From NCBI GenBank assembly GCA_013397695.1, contig VYZI01000237.1, positions 288,169 through 352,168 of the forward strand: 64,000 nucleotides of DNA, given 5' to 3'. This document shows, in pieces, positions 13,631-25,937 of the stretch (position 1 is the first letter of the stretch; each line of letters starts with the position of its first letter). The notes beneath the pieces are model-generated. The model had not been told where the DNA came from, made no database searches, and was given only the letters and a program-made list of their open reading frames with translations. The position numbers and the translations under genes were made by a program. Source of the stretch: Centropus unirufus. Its lineage: Eukaryota > Chordata > Aves > Cuculiformes > Centropidae.

Positions 13631-15300
13631 GAAGAACATCCTGTGGTCAGTGCTCTGCAGGAACAGCCAAGGCTTTTCTCCTCCCTCGTTTAGTGCCTTC
13701 ACTACAGGAGGAGAGGAGCAGGAAGGTTGCTGCACTCTGTAGTCGGCATTTTTCCTCTGAGATATCCCTGCCTTCCTCAAGGTAAGAAAAGTCTGGTCAA
13801 ACCACAAAACACCTCAGAAGGAGATAAGCAGAGAGCAAGGAGTATAACTGATGTGGGGTTCTGAAAACAGCATTGATTAAACCTAACAAAAATTCCCAAA
13901 TGACCTTTTTTTTCCACTTAGAAGTTTTAAGGCTTGATATAACCATTTTATAGTGTCTGAGTCAGGACTGTGGATCTCCTGCGGTTGGCTATAGTGGAGC
14001 AGTCCCATTTTAAAGAATGTATTATTTAAAAGTGGAATCGTTTTTCTTAATTAAATATGAACATCTGCAGCACAGGAATAAGCATGATTCCATTTCTAAT
14101 TAGAAGCAGGAGACTGATTTATTTTGTTACAGTTTTAAATCTGTTTTCACAGGCACTGGGGACCTTTCAGCATGGGATGAGGTGGAAAGGCGGTCTGTAG
14201 ATGAGCTAGATGGTGTAGTGCTCTCTGTTCCCATGTTTTGGTTATTGCAGACTAACTTCAAAGTGGAACCTTTTGGTCTTGCAAGGGAACAAGAGAAAAA
14301 CAGTTGTTGATTTTCTAGTACTTGTCAAAGTGTGTCTACGCCACTAGATGAAACACTTACATTGCAAACCAACTTTTGAGAGTCTGGGCTTTGATCTATA
14401 ATTATTAATCAGAAACAAGGACTCAGTTAAAAAAAGAATTATCTTATTGTTCTCTCTTTTGCTATTATCATATATTTAATGAAGACCTTTCCCCCTCCCC
14501 CCACCTTTTTTTGGATCACTGGTACTTGAAAAAAAATGAAGGTCTTCAACAGGACCTCAGCAGCAACTGTTTTGTTCTATGCATTCACTGCTGTAGGTCT
14601 GCACTGCTTATTAATACAAAAGTAGCTGGACACATCCATATAACCACCTGTGATTTTGTTATTGTCTCATTTTTGCATAGTTATTGCGTTCTTTCAAAAT
14701 GTAGTAATAATTCTTGCATTCATTTAAGACTGAAAGGAGATAGAAGCACCTAAACAGGGCTTTAATAAGAATTTAGGTTACACCTTTCAGCAGGATATTT
14801 ATGTGGAGATTGGGATCACACACATTTGAGTGTAGTTTTTTCTCTTACCCATGCCCTTCCATTGTGGCTGTGTGATGTCATATTACATTGGCTGGGCAAA
14901 ACTTCTGTGATGGGTAGGCATAAAACACTTTCCTAGTATTAACATCCCAAAGCTGATGCTCCAAAAGTTCTCTGATTCTCCTTCATAGGAGAAATATGAG
15001 ACTTTGTAATTTCAGATGAGCAAAAGAGCAGCCTGATGAAGCACAGTGTTCATCTGAAATGTAGGAATTGTTTGCAGAGCTACCATCTGTAGACATAGTG
15101 CCCCTTAGTATATGAAGAAATTACTGGGGCTGTCTTACTGATAATTCCCAGTTTCGTGAGATTACGGGAGCAGTGTGTATAGGTAAAGATCTTAAGTTCA
15201 GTGTGCATTAAACACAGTGAGCAATGAAGTAATTCAGACACAAACAATTGCCCTAGTTGTGTGTTGTTTTTTTTTCTGGTAGTCTTGGGTCGTGTTAACA
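13631..15300. other. Proximal OPN5 upstream region, no gene seen
   Basis: AT-rich single-copy-looking DNA with no convincing frame. It contains a C-run near 14490 and the inverted repeat with 11-bp perfect arms at 15009-15060. No TATA box, CpG cluster or other core-promoter pattern stands out, so the OPN5 transcription start cannot be placed. Confidence 0.5.
15009..15060. repeat. Inverted repeat with 11-bp perfect arms
   Basis: ATTTCAGATGA at 15009-15019 and TCATCTGAAAT at 15050-15060 are exact reverse complements with a 30-nt spacer. As RNA it could form a stem-loop of about 52 nt, but the loop itself does not pair well. Confidence 0.65.
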
Positions 15301-15448
15301 CCTAGCTGGAATCATGAAGCTCTTCAAGATATTCAGGGAAGGCATTTCAGAGGCCCTGGCCTGAATGCTGCAGCACACTGGTACCTAGATTCTGCTCAGA
15401 TAGATTACTATGATGAGAGCCAGATGAATAATGACATTACTGGATAAG
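15301..15448 (+). other. OPN5: Candidate 5' non-coding exon of OPN5 (3' edge only defined)
   Basis: A consensus splice donor, AAG followed by GTAAGT, lies at 15446-15454. It is 176 nt upstream of the strong acceptor that ends at 15624. If these are joined, the last G of this exon plus AC gives GAC in the OPN5 frame, and the codon just before it is TAA. That in-frame stop would make this exon pure 5' UTR and fix translation at the ATG in the next exon. The 5' edge is arbitrary, because I see no clear promoter or acceptor. Several short upstream ATGs occur here, for example at 15314, which would be unusual for an efficient leader. Without transcript data this is inference. Confidence 0.3.
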
Positions 15449-15550
15449 GTAAGTAATGAAATAAATCATGGCAGGATGCTTTATGTCATTTTGAATTGGA
15501 TCCTGAAATGCCCTGGGAGCTAGCAGAGCAGAAATGAAGGCAGGAGCATG

Positions 15551-15574
15551 AATACAAACAAAAACGTTTGTATT
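15551..15574. repeat. Perfect 9-bp inverted repeat upstream of OPN5 exon 1
   Basis: AATACAAAC at 15551-15559 and its reverse complement GTTTGTATT at 15566-15574 are separated by six bases. It lies 50 bp before the exon 1 acceptor, inside the putative short first intron. The arms resemble forkhead-type ACAAACA half-sites. A role is not demonstrated. Confidence 0.6.
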
Positions 15575-15624
15575 TTCCGGTGGTAGACCTGGTCTGTTGC
15601 AAACTTTGTTCTATTGTTTTTCAG

Positions 15625-15777
15625 ACGCCGAGCCGGACATGAATGGGATGGCATCAGACTATAACACTTCTTCCCAGGAAGAATACCTCCCTCACTATCT
15701 CCAGAAGGAAGACCCCTTTGCATCGAAGCTTTCTAGAGAAGCTGACATTGTAGCGGGGTTTTATCTGACAGTGATTG
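15625..15777 (+). CDS. OPN5: OPN5 coding exon 1 (N-terminus and start of helix 1)
   Basis: Coding begins at the ATG at 15639 and the exon ends at 15777 before GTAATG, giving residues 1-46 plus one base of G47. It encodes the extracellular N-terminus and the first part of helix 1. The stretch LPHYLQKEDPFASKL is the hallmark neuropsin N-terminus. N9-T-S is a possible N-glycosylation site. A pyrimidine-rich tract ending in CAG at 15624 looks like an acceptor, so 15625-15638 is probably 5' UTR joined to an upstream exon. A second in-frame ATG at 15648 (M4) has a G at both -3 and +4 and gives exactly the same distance to LPHY as the human start. Either could be used; 15639 is the first ATG and also has a purine at -3. 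Confidence 0.93.
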
Positions 15778-15992
15778 GTAATGATTTTGAAATTAATCTT
15801 TGAAATATGGCTGTCACTGCATCCTTGCAGGCACTCAGAGGGGAGGCAGAAGCTGCTGTATTTAGATGTATTTAGATTGCATATTTCTTCATACCAGAAA
15901 GAAAAATAGAGCAGGGAGAGGTGGGGATGTGTTAGAAATATAGTGTCAACAGTGTCAATAGACAATGCTGTTCCAGGGAGCCAAAAGTGACT

Positions 15993-16011
15993 GGTCTACT
16001 GGCAGTAGACC
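15993..16011. repeat. 19-bp near-perfect palindrome in OPN5 intron 1
   Basis: GGTCTACTG, one G, then CAGTAGACC: nine-base arms with a single central base, 216 bp after the exon 1 donor. Long perfect palindromes of this kind are rare by chance at one site but expected somewhere in 64 kb at low frequency. Confidence 0.7.
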
Positions 16012-19000
16012 TTCCCACAAAAAGCTTGCAGTTCATTGTCCCCAACCAGAACTGACTTTTGTCCTTATGCCATGTGGGTTTTATGTCCTGTTTTCAAAGC
16101 CTTTCTCATGTGCCTCAGCAGCAAAGAGAACATCCTGAGGCATGCTCGTCTGAATCTTGCTCAGCTCCTGGCATCCATTGTCCTCTGATATATACGGCAT
16201 TGAACATCATCTTCTGCCTAGCACCTCTTCCTTTTGTTTCAAAGACTTTTACCAGGTGTCAAGTGATTTTACAAACAGAATAAATACAATTTAGTGCACA
16301 CTGATGACAGCTGGTACTGGTTTCTACATTAAGTATTGATACTCCAAGGAGCTGTCATTCACCTGGGAAATACTGCTCTCTTGCTCCTAGGAATAAACTA
16401 GTCCTTCTAGATGATTTACCATATTTTCTCTGGAGATGGGGTCAAGGTCATATCTTTCTGTCTCAATACATTTGCTCTCAAGTAGTTCTCATGATTTCCT
16501 CAACACTCATACTTCTTGCGATAGTTTAGATTTCCCTGTTTTATGGCTTTAATTTATGTGGTTTCTCAGATCTCAGTAGCTATTTTCTCAGTAAAGCTGA
16601 GCTAAGGTCATGTAACTTACACCAGACTGGGATCTGGGTGTCAAATGGCTGAGCTACAGGATGAATACAAGATATACAGTGTATTCCTTGACATTTTTTA
16701 GGTTTTGATTCATTCTCCTGTTCTATCTGTTCTGCACAAAATACAAAGATCTTTCAATCCTATCTTCATGTTTCTCATTCGCTATATTGCATCTCTATTT
16801 CCTACTCTTTCTCACTGGCTTGCCCTCAACTATTCTAAGTAATCTGATGTTTTCTGCAGTGGAGATCTTACAAAGTCTTGAATAACATTTATTTCTAATT
16901 TATCTCCTGCTTAGGTCTTATTGAAAAGGGAATTCAGAGCAGCTGAGATGGCAGTCGAGGTTTTATCTCTGTGCTGTTCTCAGCATTCATGCACAGCTTT
17001 GTATTTATCCTAGCTTTTCCCATATACCTATTTCTCCCTGCTGCTATGCAGACAGTTGTTTTCACTGAACTGTCCAAAACAACCCCATTTGGTTCTTTTC
17101 ACACTTGGCTAAGCAAACTGAGTTTTAATCCCGGGAAATATGTCCAAGTAGTTGAAATGAATCCTTCCAATTTACACCGTGTTGCCTTTTTATATTAGCT
17201 GCATCTAGAGTAGATTTATCCAATTCCAAAGAAATACCCCTGTCAGGTGTTAGACACCTTGAAAAATATAGATGAAATCAAATTAAGGCAAGAAACAATT
17301 AATTAAGAAATAATGAAATTCCAGTCTACAAACCAAAAACTTAACCATGAAGGCACAGGTTCACATAAGCAATGCGAGGAAACTGAATTTACAGTTCATA
17401 AAGGGCTCTATACATCATGTCCCACATTTTCCTTTGGGTTTGACTTATTTTTTTCATGTGATTGTTCTGCATTGCATTTTTCTTGATTAATTTCTTTACC
17501 TGCATGGTCATTACACACTCAAGCAGCAGCTTTCATTAGACTCAAGTGCACTTTCCATATGTGCATATAAATGCTATATTTGTATCTTCCTTGGACTTGC
17601 ATCTGTAGCATAAGATATTACAGGTAACCTGCATAGATATTTTTAATTTCTTCTAGCAATCATGATACGGATTTTAAGCAGTTATTTCTTAGCTGCTGGT
17701 CAGCTGTAGCCTCAGCTACTTCAGCAACAGCAAATGGTTTCATGTTTTCTAGACAGGTGCAGCAGGATTTTAGGCACTGCATGCAATACAGTAACAGATA
17801 TAAGATTTGCAGAGACCAAGGGAAGTACAATCCCCTCCCTTTTATAATGGCTTGCGTGGAGAAGGAGACAGTTATGCTTTTTATCAGTAAAGCTGGATTA
17901 CACCTCAGAGCTCAGCCACAAAAAGAAGGAATTAAACCAAACTCCTGGAAGGAGCAATGCCAGGTCTTCTGTACTTGTGGCAAGATGGAATAAAGGCGTC
18001 CTTAGATACATTTTTCTTACTATGAAAATAAAAAAGGCTCTACTTGGGCTAATGCTTCACGTGCAAGTTGTACCTTACAAAATCAATTTAGCTTATTGCC
18101 CTGGGGATGGTGATAATTGCTCCTGTTTATGTGCAGATCCATATTTTATTGCCCACTCCTGTTTGGGCAGGTGGCAACATTTTAATAATAGCTTGGGCCT
18201 GCAAAAATATGAGAACTTACTTAAAAGGAAATTAATCTTTGTTGTTCCCAGGTAACTCTAGAAGGGCCCCTTTTTACTTTCTGCAGACAAAAATAATCCT
18301 AAAATTTCTTTTCTCCTAAGCTGATTTTGACAGTTCAAAGCATCCATATTTCTGTTGGGACATGAAGAACGGCTGTGCAGAGATTTTTGGTGGTGGATAG
18401 TAAATCTTGTGTTAGTGGAGAAGGATGTCTGGCTCTGCGAAAATATTCACTGACTTAGCATTCCATAAAAAAGGTTTGCTGAAGTTGTTAATTTGCTTTA
18501 ATTGGCAGCTTTATTGTTAATCCCAGATCCCAAGTACCTGAAAAAATAAGAAAAACTATGTGCTTAAGTAGATCTGGGATATAGTTGTATTCTGTGGTAA
18601 CTCTGCAGTATTGTTGATTTACTTTGTAAACTGTGTAATATGCAAAAACCAGAAACCTCAGCCAAAGCGTTCCACTCCTATACCCAGTAAGGGTATATTT
18701 ATGTTTTTTTAATTGTAAATTGTGGTTCAGACCAGTCCTGACCATTGTCACTTTCTGCAACTGAACTGAGTCTCCTATTCCTTTGCAGATCACTTTCAAT
18801 AAATAAATAAAGGGTGCCTCCTCTTGAGGATGCCCTGTGTGGGCATCCTGATAGCAGAGAGGGCAGAGAGAATGAAGGGAAGCCAGGATGCTACTGGGCA
18901 TCTTCGTGTGCTTGAGGCATGTCAGGTGCAAGTGAGTTTAAAACTGATGTCAAACAGAGGAAGGAGCTGCGCAGTGGGTGAACAAGGCTGGATCCCATCA

Positions 19001-20889
19001 GGAATCTCAGCAGAGTTTCAGAGTCAGGCTGTTGTACAACTGAAGTATTGCAATAAGAAAATACAAAAATATATTCTTTTGTCTTTGGAGAAAATCAGGA
19101 CTCCTGACAAACCTGTGACAGATTCCTTGGGAATGTATCATCTTTTGTCCTAACTAGCTCATTTCCATCAGTATATTTTTAATTGTCCAGAAAAACAAAA
19201 TCAAACAGTAGATGTGGTTTCAAGAAACCATTTCTTTTCAGTTTGTCACTTCCCCTGCGAGCTTTTTAAACATTGTCTTGATTGATTTACTGTACGGCTG
19301 GATAGGCTGACTAACTACTGAGTGAAGATGCACTGGCTGTCAGCTCCTTTGAAAGCCCATGGCAAGTAACTATTGATTTACAAACTGTTGTTGCATGCTT
19401 CCTCAGCATGTTATGAAACAGCTTAATTGAAAACAAAATCCTGAGTTATCTTATCTTTCTTTTTTATTTTTTTTTTTAGTTTTCTGATGGTTTAGAACTG
19501 CTGTCAAATTGGAGAAAAAGAATCTTATCTGTTTACATTTAATCTTTATACACTTCCACGTTTTACTGCAGGTTGGCCCTTTCTCTGTAGGCATCGCTTT
19601 TTCAGTTATCTCATCCTAGTCTCTTTGAGTGCACTTATGTAATAGTGTAACGATGCCATGGACAGTTGTGCCCCAAATTGTTTGCTTCTGGAAATGAGCC
19701 TTTATTTTTTATCTGAAGACTTTTTCCCTGTTTCCAACCCTTGGCTTTGCTCAGGCACAGAGTCTGCCAGCATCAACTAGACCTGGGAGCCTTCACCAGA
19801 GGGGGCTTCCACTAGCTGTTAGGAAGATTTTCCTAATAGTAGGAAAAATGAAGCATCAGATGGCTCATCTAGGGGGACTATAAAGTTTCTGTAACAAGGA
19901 GTTAAAAAATAATTCAGTTAAGCAATGGTCAGACACGAGTGTAGAAAAAAGGTAACTTAAATTACCACTGGACCCTTCTAGCTGTAAGATTAAGAGGTCA
20001 CTGGGCTGGGGCCTCTAAAACAATGCTATTAATAATGAGCAAAAAGTCAGCTAAAAACGATTTAGGAAAAAGGCGGGTGCTTTTGAAATATATTTGAAAA
20101 TCAATGCTGGCACACCAGATAGTCTGAATAATGTTAGAGAGAAAATGGCATTAAGAGAGAAAAGGATTAGGATATATGACAAATGCACAACAACAGTGAG
20201 ATTCATTCGCTTAGCCACAAGGAAGAAAATAATTCAAATTAATATCTCTATCTACTTGTAATTCAGATTAAATTTTCAGAGCCATAAGAATTCACCAAGG
20301 ATAAATCAAATTTGCCAAGAAAACCTAATATTAAATGATAAGCTCGCTTCTGTCTTGCATATCTGTTTAAATAATATAGAAAGCAATACTGCCAGCACAG
20401 AAATAAAAAGTTTTCTAAACCAGACAATTGTTGCATTTATTACTAAAAAATTAAAAACCCAAGTACTTTTCTTCTGAGTTTGGTAAATGTTCAGTTACAA
20501 AGTTACTTGTATATTCTAAGAAATTGTCTGGTTTTGGTCTCTGGTAATTATTTATCTCTCTGCTTCATTGGTTTCCCCAGGTTGGGTTTCTTGGTTCAGT
20601 GAGGACACAACCTTGCAAGGGGACCATTCCATTGATGGATCAGAGGAAATAGCTGTTTAATTTCTCAAGTTTAATTCCTGAAGTTTGGCCTCCCAGCAGA
20701 CTCTGAGGAAATGTGGTGTTCAAAGAGATAATATTTGGAGGGGGTGGTATTGCTGAATGGATGGGGGAGCTGCTGGGGTCCTTTTGATCCATTGAAAATA
20801 GCTGAGTTTGCACCATCAGAGTCACGTGTAGGAAGGCACCACAAAGAGTGACTTTTCTGCCTCATCAACAGAGGAAAGTTGAGTTATTT

Positions 20890-21540
20890 ATGAATTTTCC
20901 GTGGCTGTGAGAAGGTTGACCTTGGCCAGCAGCCCAACACCCAGGGAAGCCTCTTTCTCTGTGCAGTGAGACAGGGAGAAAATAGGAAGAGCAAAAGCAG
21001 TGGGGACAAAGACAGAGTGGGGGTAAAGGCAGGGAGGTCAGCCACCAGTTACTGCTGTGGGGAAACCAGACTCATTGTAGGGAATTTAACTTAACTGAAA
21101 ACAGTTAATTACTGATTCAAGGAGCGAGAAACAAAGATGACAAACATAAAATACTTAAGGAAAACACCTTTCCTCTCTCTATCCCAGGCTGAACTTCATT
21201 GCAACTTCTCCCATAATGCCACTGTACTATAGGTCCCTTTGGTGAAGAAACAGCAGCGCAGAAAGTTGGTGTCTCTGCCACTCTTTGGTCTTCACTCTTT
21301 TCTTCTGCATCTCTTTCCCTACTTGTCTCCTCTGCTCTGCTGTGAGTCCTCCATGGTCCCTTCAAGGTGTTCACCTCCATTGCTGACTTGCTTCCTGAAA
21401 GGGATGTTGTGTTCTCTCCCGTGCTTCTACTCACTCTGGACTCGAACTCTTTTCACTCTTTCACTCAAACTCTTTCAGCTCCCTGGCTGATTGACGACTT
21501 GCAGCACTGGTCCCTGCAGGTCCATAGGTGATGATATGGT
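20890..21540. mobile_element. Possible decayed retroelement-related repeat in OPN5 intron 1
   Basis: This stretch differs from the rest of the intron in being richer in G/C and CT runs, with patterns such as GTGTCTCTGCCACTC and GTGAGTCCTCCATGGTCC. They remind me of a dispersed avian endogenous-retrovirus-type repeat. A 105-codon minus-strand frame (21,117-21,434) crosses it but shows no conserved motif. No LTR ends, primer-binding site or target-site duplication could be found, so the assignment is weak. Confidence 0.2.
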
Positions 21541-22094
21541 AAGAAAGAGTTCAGCCAGCAAGAACAGGCTCCTTTCTCATGCGCTGAATTTTACTTGGAA
21601 GTTAAAATCATGCGTATTTTATCATATAAATATATTTCTATTGTAAAATTGAGGATGTGATATTAACATCTTACTTAACATTATTTTAGAAATTTACCCC
21701 TCAACCTCAGATTACAGCATTTAAGAAAATTAAGGTTGGTCAGAGGTTGCTGTTGTATAAGGCTTTGTAAGACAAATGTGGTTGATCAGAACAGAAGGAT
21801 GATGGGATTTCTTTTACATGCATTCAAGTGATAGTTGTGCAGGCTCAGATGGTGAAAACAATGTCAACAATCAGCATTTGTTGTGGGAGGGGGATGTCAG
21901 CAGTAACTGCCTCTGTGAGCAGCATAATGAGGATCAGATGGTGTTTCAGAGTAACATGTCTAGTCTTAGGGCCACATGCTCCAACAGAAAATAACAGAAA
22001 ATTTCAAAGGAAGATGAGGTATTGTTGAAGATAATCCTAATTTGATTAATTCCCCCCACATCTTTCCCCCCCCCTTTTTTTTTTATTTGTATAG

Positions 22095-22214
22095 GGATTC
22101 TTTCAACTCTTGGAAATGGATACGTTATTTATATGTCCTCAAAGAGAAAAAAGAAGTTGAGACCTGCTGAGATAATGACCGTTAATTTAGCTGTGTGTGA
22201 TCTAGGCATTTCAG
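22095..22214 (+). CDS. OPN5: OPN5 coding exon 2 (helix 1 end, loop 1, helix 2)
   Basis: The exon follows an acceptor ending ATAG at 22094 and stops before GTAATT. Both boundary introns are phase 1. It supplies residues 47-86 and the first base of V87. It contains the helix 1 GN motif (N54), the very basic first cytoplasmic loop SSKRKKKLRPAE and helix 2 with LAVCD, where D82 is the conserved helix 2 aspartate. The basic loop followed by PAEIMT is a strong neuropsin signature. Exons 1 and 2 join as G47-I48-L49 with no loss of frame. Confidence 0.95.
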
Positions 22215-25200
22215 GTAATTCCATGTCTTCTTTTCAATCATTTTTACTGTCCCACTATTCTTTCTGACAGCAAGAAACAATTCTCTAGAAGCCATGGAGA
22301 GCCCCAAATGACTTTTGTTATGTTATTTGCATGTAACAAAGAGAGAAGTATGGAAAACATGATTCCTGAACATCTTGATGGAATGAAATGAAAAGTGAAG
22401 AGGAGTAAAATAGGCTTGATTTCATCAATCAGGCAAAAATCCTTTTTTCCAAGCTCCGGGCAGACCTTCAAAGACAACTCTTGTGTGAATCTTGGCACAA
22501 TAATCATAAAATAGCTCAGTATTATGGATGAAGAAAAGTACATTTTCTTGCTGTAGGGTGCAACAGGAGGGATTAAAAAATACATATTTAGCCAAATATG
22601 ACTGGGGAGGAGCATGAGGGATGAGAACTGGCAAATAATAGTGGCCATCAGCCAATCAAAGCTAACAAAGCTCTTTAATGACTGTGCTCTTTTTATCTCT
22701 GGACCAGAAAAATAAGCATTTGCTGTAGAGTAAGGGCGACATTAACCAACGGGAGGGGTTTTTATTTCAACCCCACAACATGGATGCCATGGTATGAGAG
22801 GACGGAGTTTTAGAAAGGTTTACATGAAGTTCAAGAATCAAAACCCTTTGGAGATCATTCTTTTGGCTCCTGACATGAGTCTCATTCAGATGCTTATGAT
22901 TACTGAGGACTGGAGGAGGACTGGACACGCTTTAAAAAGGATATTTTGGATAGCAGATGATCTAATAGATTGAGAGGTCTGATGTGGCCCAGCTGACCAT
23001 GAGATGTCTCCAGTGCAATATAAAGGACAGTATGTTTCCATGCTTCCAGAAGCATCTGTCCCCTGTGTTTTACATACACCAAGAGCCCTGCCCACAGCTC
23101 CATCACACCCTTTTCCTGTCCTTATCTCTGCCAAATGCTTCTGCTTTTATCCAAATGCCTAAAATAGCACCAAACTACATAAAATGATGGCTTCCAGCCT
23201 CCCAAAACCAAAGCTCATATTGCTTTCACTGCACCTGGCCAAGGAGCTGCTGAGCTTCCAGTAACTTTGATGCGTCTTGGTGAACAATAAACATGGTCTT
23301 CTGAAGGACATATTTAGGAATTCAACAGAAGAAAGACATTAGTATAAATATCCCTGCTTTATCAGCACACAAAGAAATCCAAATGATTTCTTTGGCACAT
23401 CAGCTTTGGAGAAACTATTTCCATCTTGTTGCATTTAGAAGTGAAGAACAAAACCCAAAAGACTAGATATTTTTTTTTTCATAATACTCTAATATCCTCT
23501 GTGTCCTGAGAGTCTGTCTCAATTTATAAGGCTCATATGTGACTCAAATGGGAGTCACTGCAGTGAGATTCTTTTGAGAGAATTGCCATAGCTATATATT
23601 TGCGACGTAAAGAGTTATCTCCTAATCTTATAAGACGTATGTTCTAACCAAACAAACTACAGCTTGTTTGGGAGTCCTCTTGGCATGAAAGCTGCTAGTT
23701 TCTATATTAATGTCCATCAACAACATAAGAGTTGGTCACTTTGTTTTCCACGGTGATCTTGATCTGTGTGTATAGGTTTTCTAATTAAAAATAATTGTGA
23801 TTAACAGAGCCATGTGAGCTTTTCCTACCTTTCCTTTCCTTTTTATTTTAATGGAAGATGTTGACACAATCTATTTGGTGTGTTTTGTATGCTAAACCAA
23901 TTGGACTGAAGATTGGACTTTTATTTTTCCTAAAATCTTCATATTTCACGCACTTGTCTTAGCACCTTGTTCAAGAATCAGCTTCTGCCATGGCCCCGCT
24001 TCCTGAAGATTTCCACAGGGTGGCACCAGCCGCTTGTTCAAAACTGCATCAGGCTCATTTTGCACGGATACCCTGCTCTGAGGCCAGTGTCACTGAGCAG
24101 AAATATGGTTTTTGAGCAAATAAATGTTTTGACCTTTAGAGCCGGCAATGATTTACATGATTAAAGTTGCTGATTCTTAGCACATGTCTTAGACCTTGTG
24201 ACATTTCATGTGTTTCTAGAAAACTTAATCACCGAGGTCAGCTTTTGCTTGAAAAATTGAAATACGTTGCTTCTGCTTGGAGAAAAGTACACATATCGAC
24301 CTGAGCACAGCTTCCAGGCTCAGGCAGGATTTTCCTTATAGGCTTAGGCTAAAGGAAAAAAAATTAAAAACTTTGTTTAAAAATAAGTCTTATTTTGAAG
24401 TGTTTTCAATAATGATGATTTGGCAAAGAATATGGAGAAATGGCCATTTTCTGCAAGGTTTTGGTTTACTGAAAATGTTTTAATTTTATGTTAAGAATGA
24501 AAAAAGAATCTTTAGTTTTGCATCAGTTTGATCTGAAATGGAATATTTATGAGAACACTCCAAATTTTTTTTTAAGGATCGATTCAACAAAATAGAGACT
24601 TCTATCTTGATTTCTATGAATAAGTTACTTGAGGGAATTAGTTTGCAAGACCTTTTTTTATCTTCTTTATAGACCAGTTCATTGAGCTGCTGTGACATTA
24701 TAGACTGTGTGGTTCAGCCAGGGAAACACGTCCAAGGCAGCTGGGATTTTTTCACCTCATTGAGGTGCTCTGGAAATTCCTGTGAAGGAAGAAATACAGT
24801 CACAGGAAGGTGGAGTTTAATATTTAATGTTGTTTAAATGTGCTGTTGAACGGTTCAACCCTTGGATCTTTCCAGATTAGTTGGTAAGTAGACATCAAGG
24901 ATTTGGAAAACATGTCAATGATCCTAGATTGCAAATTTTTTACTTTTCTATTTCATTGAAGTTGGGTTTTTTTAATTTATCCCTTTTGAGACAAAAAGAA
25001 TAAAATCAGAAAGTAGAGATTTACAACAAGAAAATAACAATTTCCAATATTACTCATTTTCATGATAGGTACAAAGAATATGAATAATGTTAGTCTGTTT
25101 TAGGCTGAGGAACTAATAACATATTGCCTAACTTCACTTTCTCCAAAATACACCACCTTCTTTTACAAATGGAGACATGAGCTAGGCTGCCACTAGCACA

Positions 25201-25937
25201 GTCTCCAAAATTATTATTTCCCTTCTGTTTGGAGATACTGAAAATTTTTTGATGTCTATGAGCACATAACTCTCTGAGAGTCACCAAGGAAGACTGTCAT
25301 ATGGACAGGATCTGAACTCACTTGTGCAGTTCATGCTGCAATGATAACACCATCTTCCCTTCTAACCTAATACTTGACCACGACTTGCATCCTACTCTTG
25401 GGCCTTGGTAGGTTTGCAAAAGTCCTCTTTGAAAGCAAATTTCTTTATCCTGTGTTTGAAAACACTCAGTTGACCGTAGGGATGTAGCCTAACTAGATCT
25501 GTGCCTGTTGTACACCCAAACCTATCAACCATACTGTTCACATAATGGCATGTGTCTGCATGTGGACTCAACACATCCTCTGAAGTCTTCATAATGGGAG
25601 GAGTTTGCACATGCTCAGTACCAGAATATGGGTTTAGTTCTCATTCACACGATCTGCAGAATCTGCAGGCTGTTTCCAGCCATTCTGCAGGCTTGGCTCA
25701 TCCTACCACAGCATACATGCCATGGCTTCTAGCTACAACTGTCTTAGGCTTAGTCCTGTGGATGACGGGTATTCAAGTAATCACATCTGTTGTACCTGAA
25801 GTCCTCTTTCCACAATGCAGAACATTTTTTACTGATATTAGCTTTGCGGAAAGAGCAGGGTTTGTTTTTCTGGAAAAGAGTGGTTTTATCAGTGATGGAT
25901 TTTATCAGTCAACTGACATTCTTTTCTCTTTTTGAAG
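22215..25937 (+). other. OPN5: OPN5 intron 2 (phase 1)
   Basis: 3723 bp from GTAATT to GAAG. AT-rich, without a recognisable repeat or embedded gene. Open frames of up to about 134 codons (22,244-22,648, minus) have no similarity I recognise. Confidence 0.9.

Larger units (their letters stand above)
15778..22094 (+). other. OPN5: OPN5 intron 1 (phase 1)
   Basis: The largest intron, 6317 bp, starts GTAATG and ends GTATAG after a T-rich tract near 22070-22085. It holds a 19-bp palindrome at 15993-16011 and a GC-richer stretch at about 20,890-21,540 that may be a decayed repeat. The open frames inside, including 147 codons on the minus strand at 18,488-18,931, have no similarity I recognise and look like chance. 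Confidence 0.9.

Noticed and set aside
18488..18931. 147-codon minus-strand frame in intron 1
   Set aside because: Longest frame in the window but with no recognisable motif, and it lies in ordinary intron sequence; consistent with chance.
19740..19990. Possible very old CR1/L3-like 3' end
   Set aside because: Only faint resemblance (CTTCTAGCTGTAAGATT); too diverged to claim by eye.
25552..25935. 127-codon frame just before OPN5 exon 3
   Set aside because: It runs through intron 2 in a different frame from the exon and shows no opsin or other similarity.
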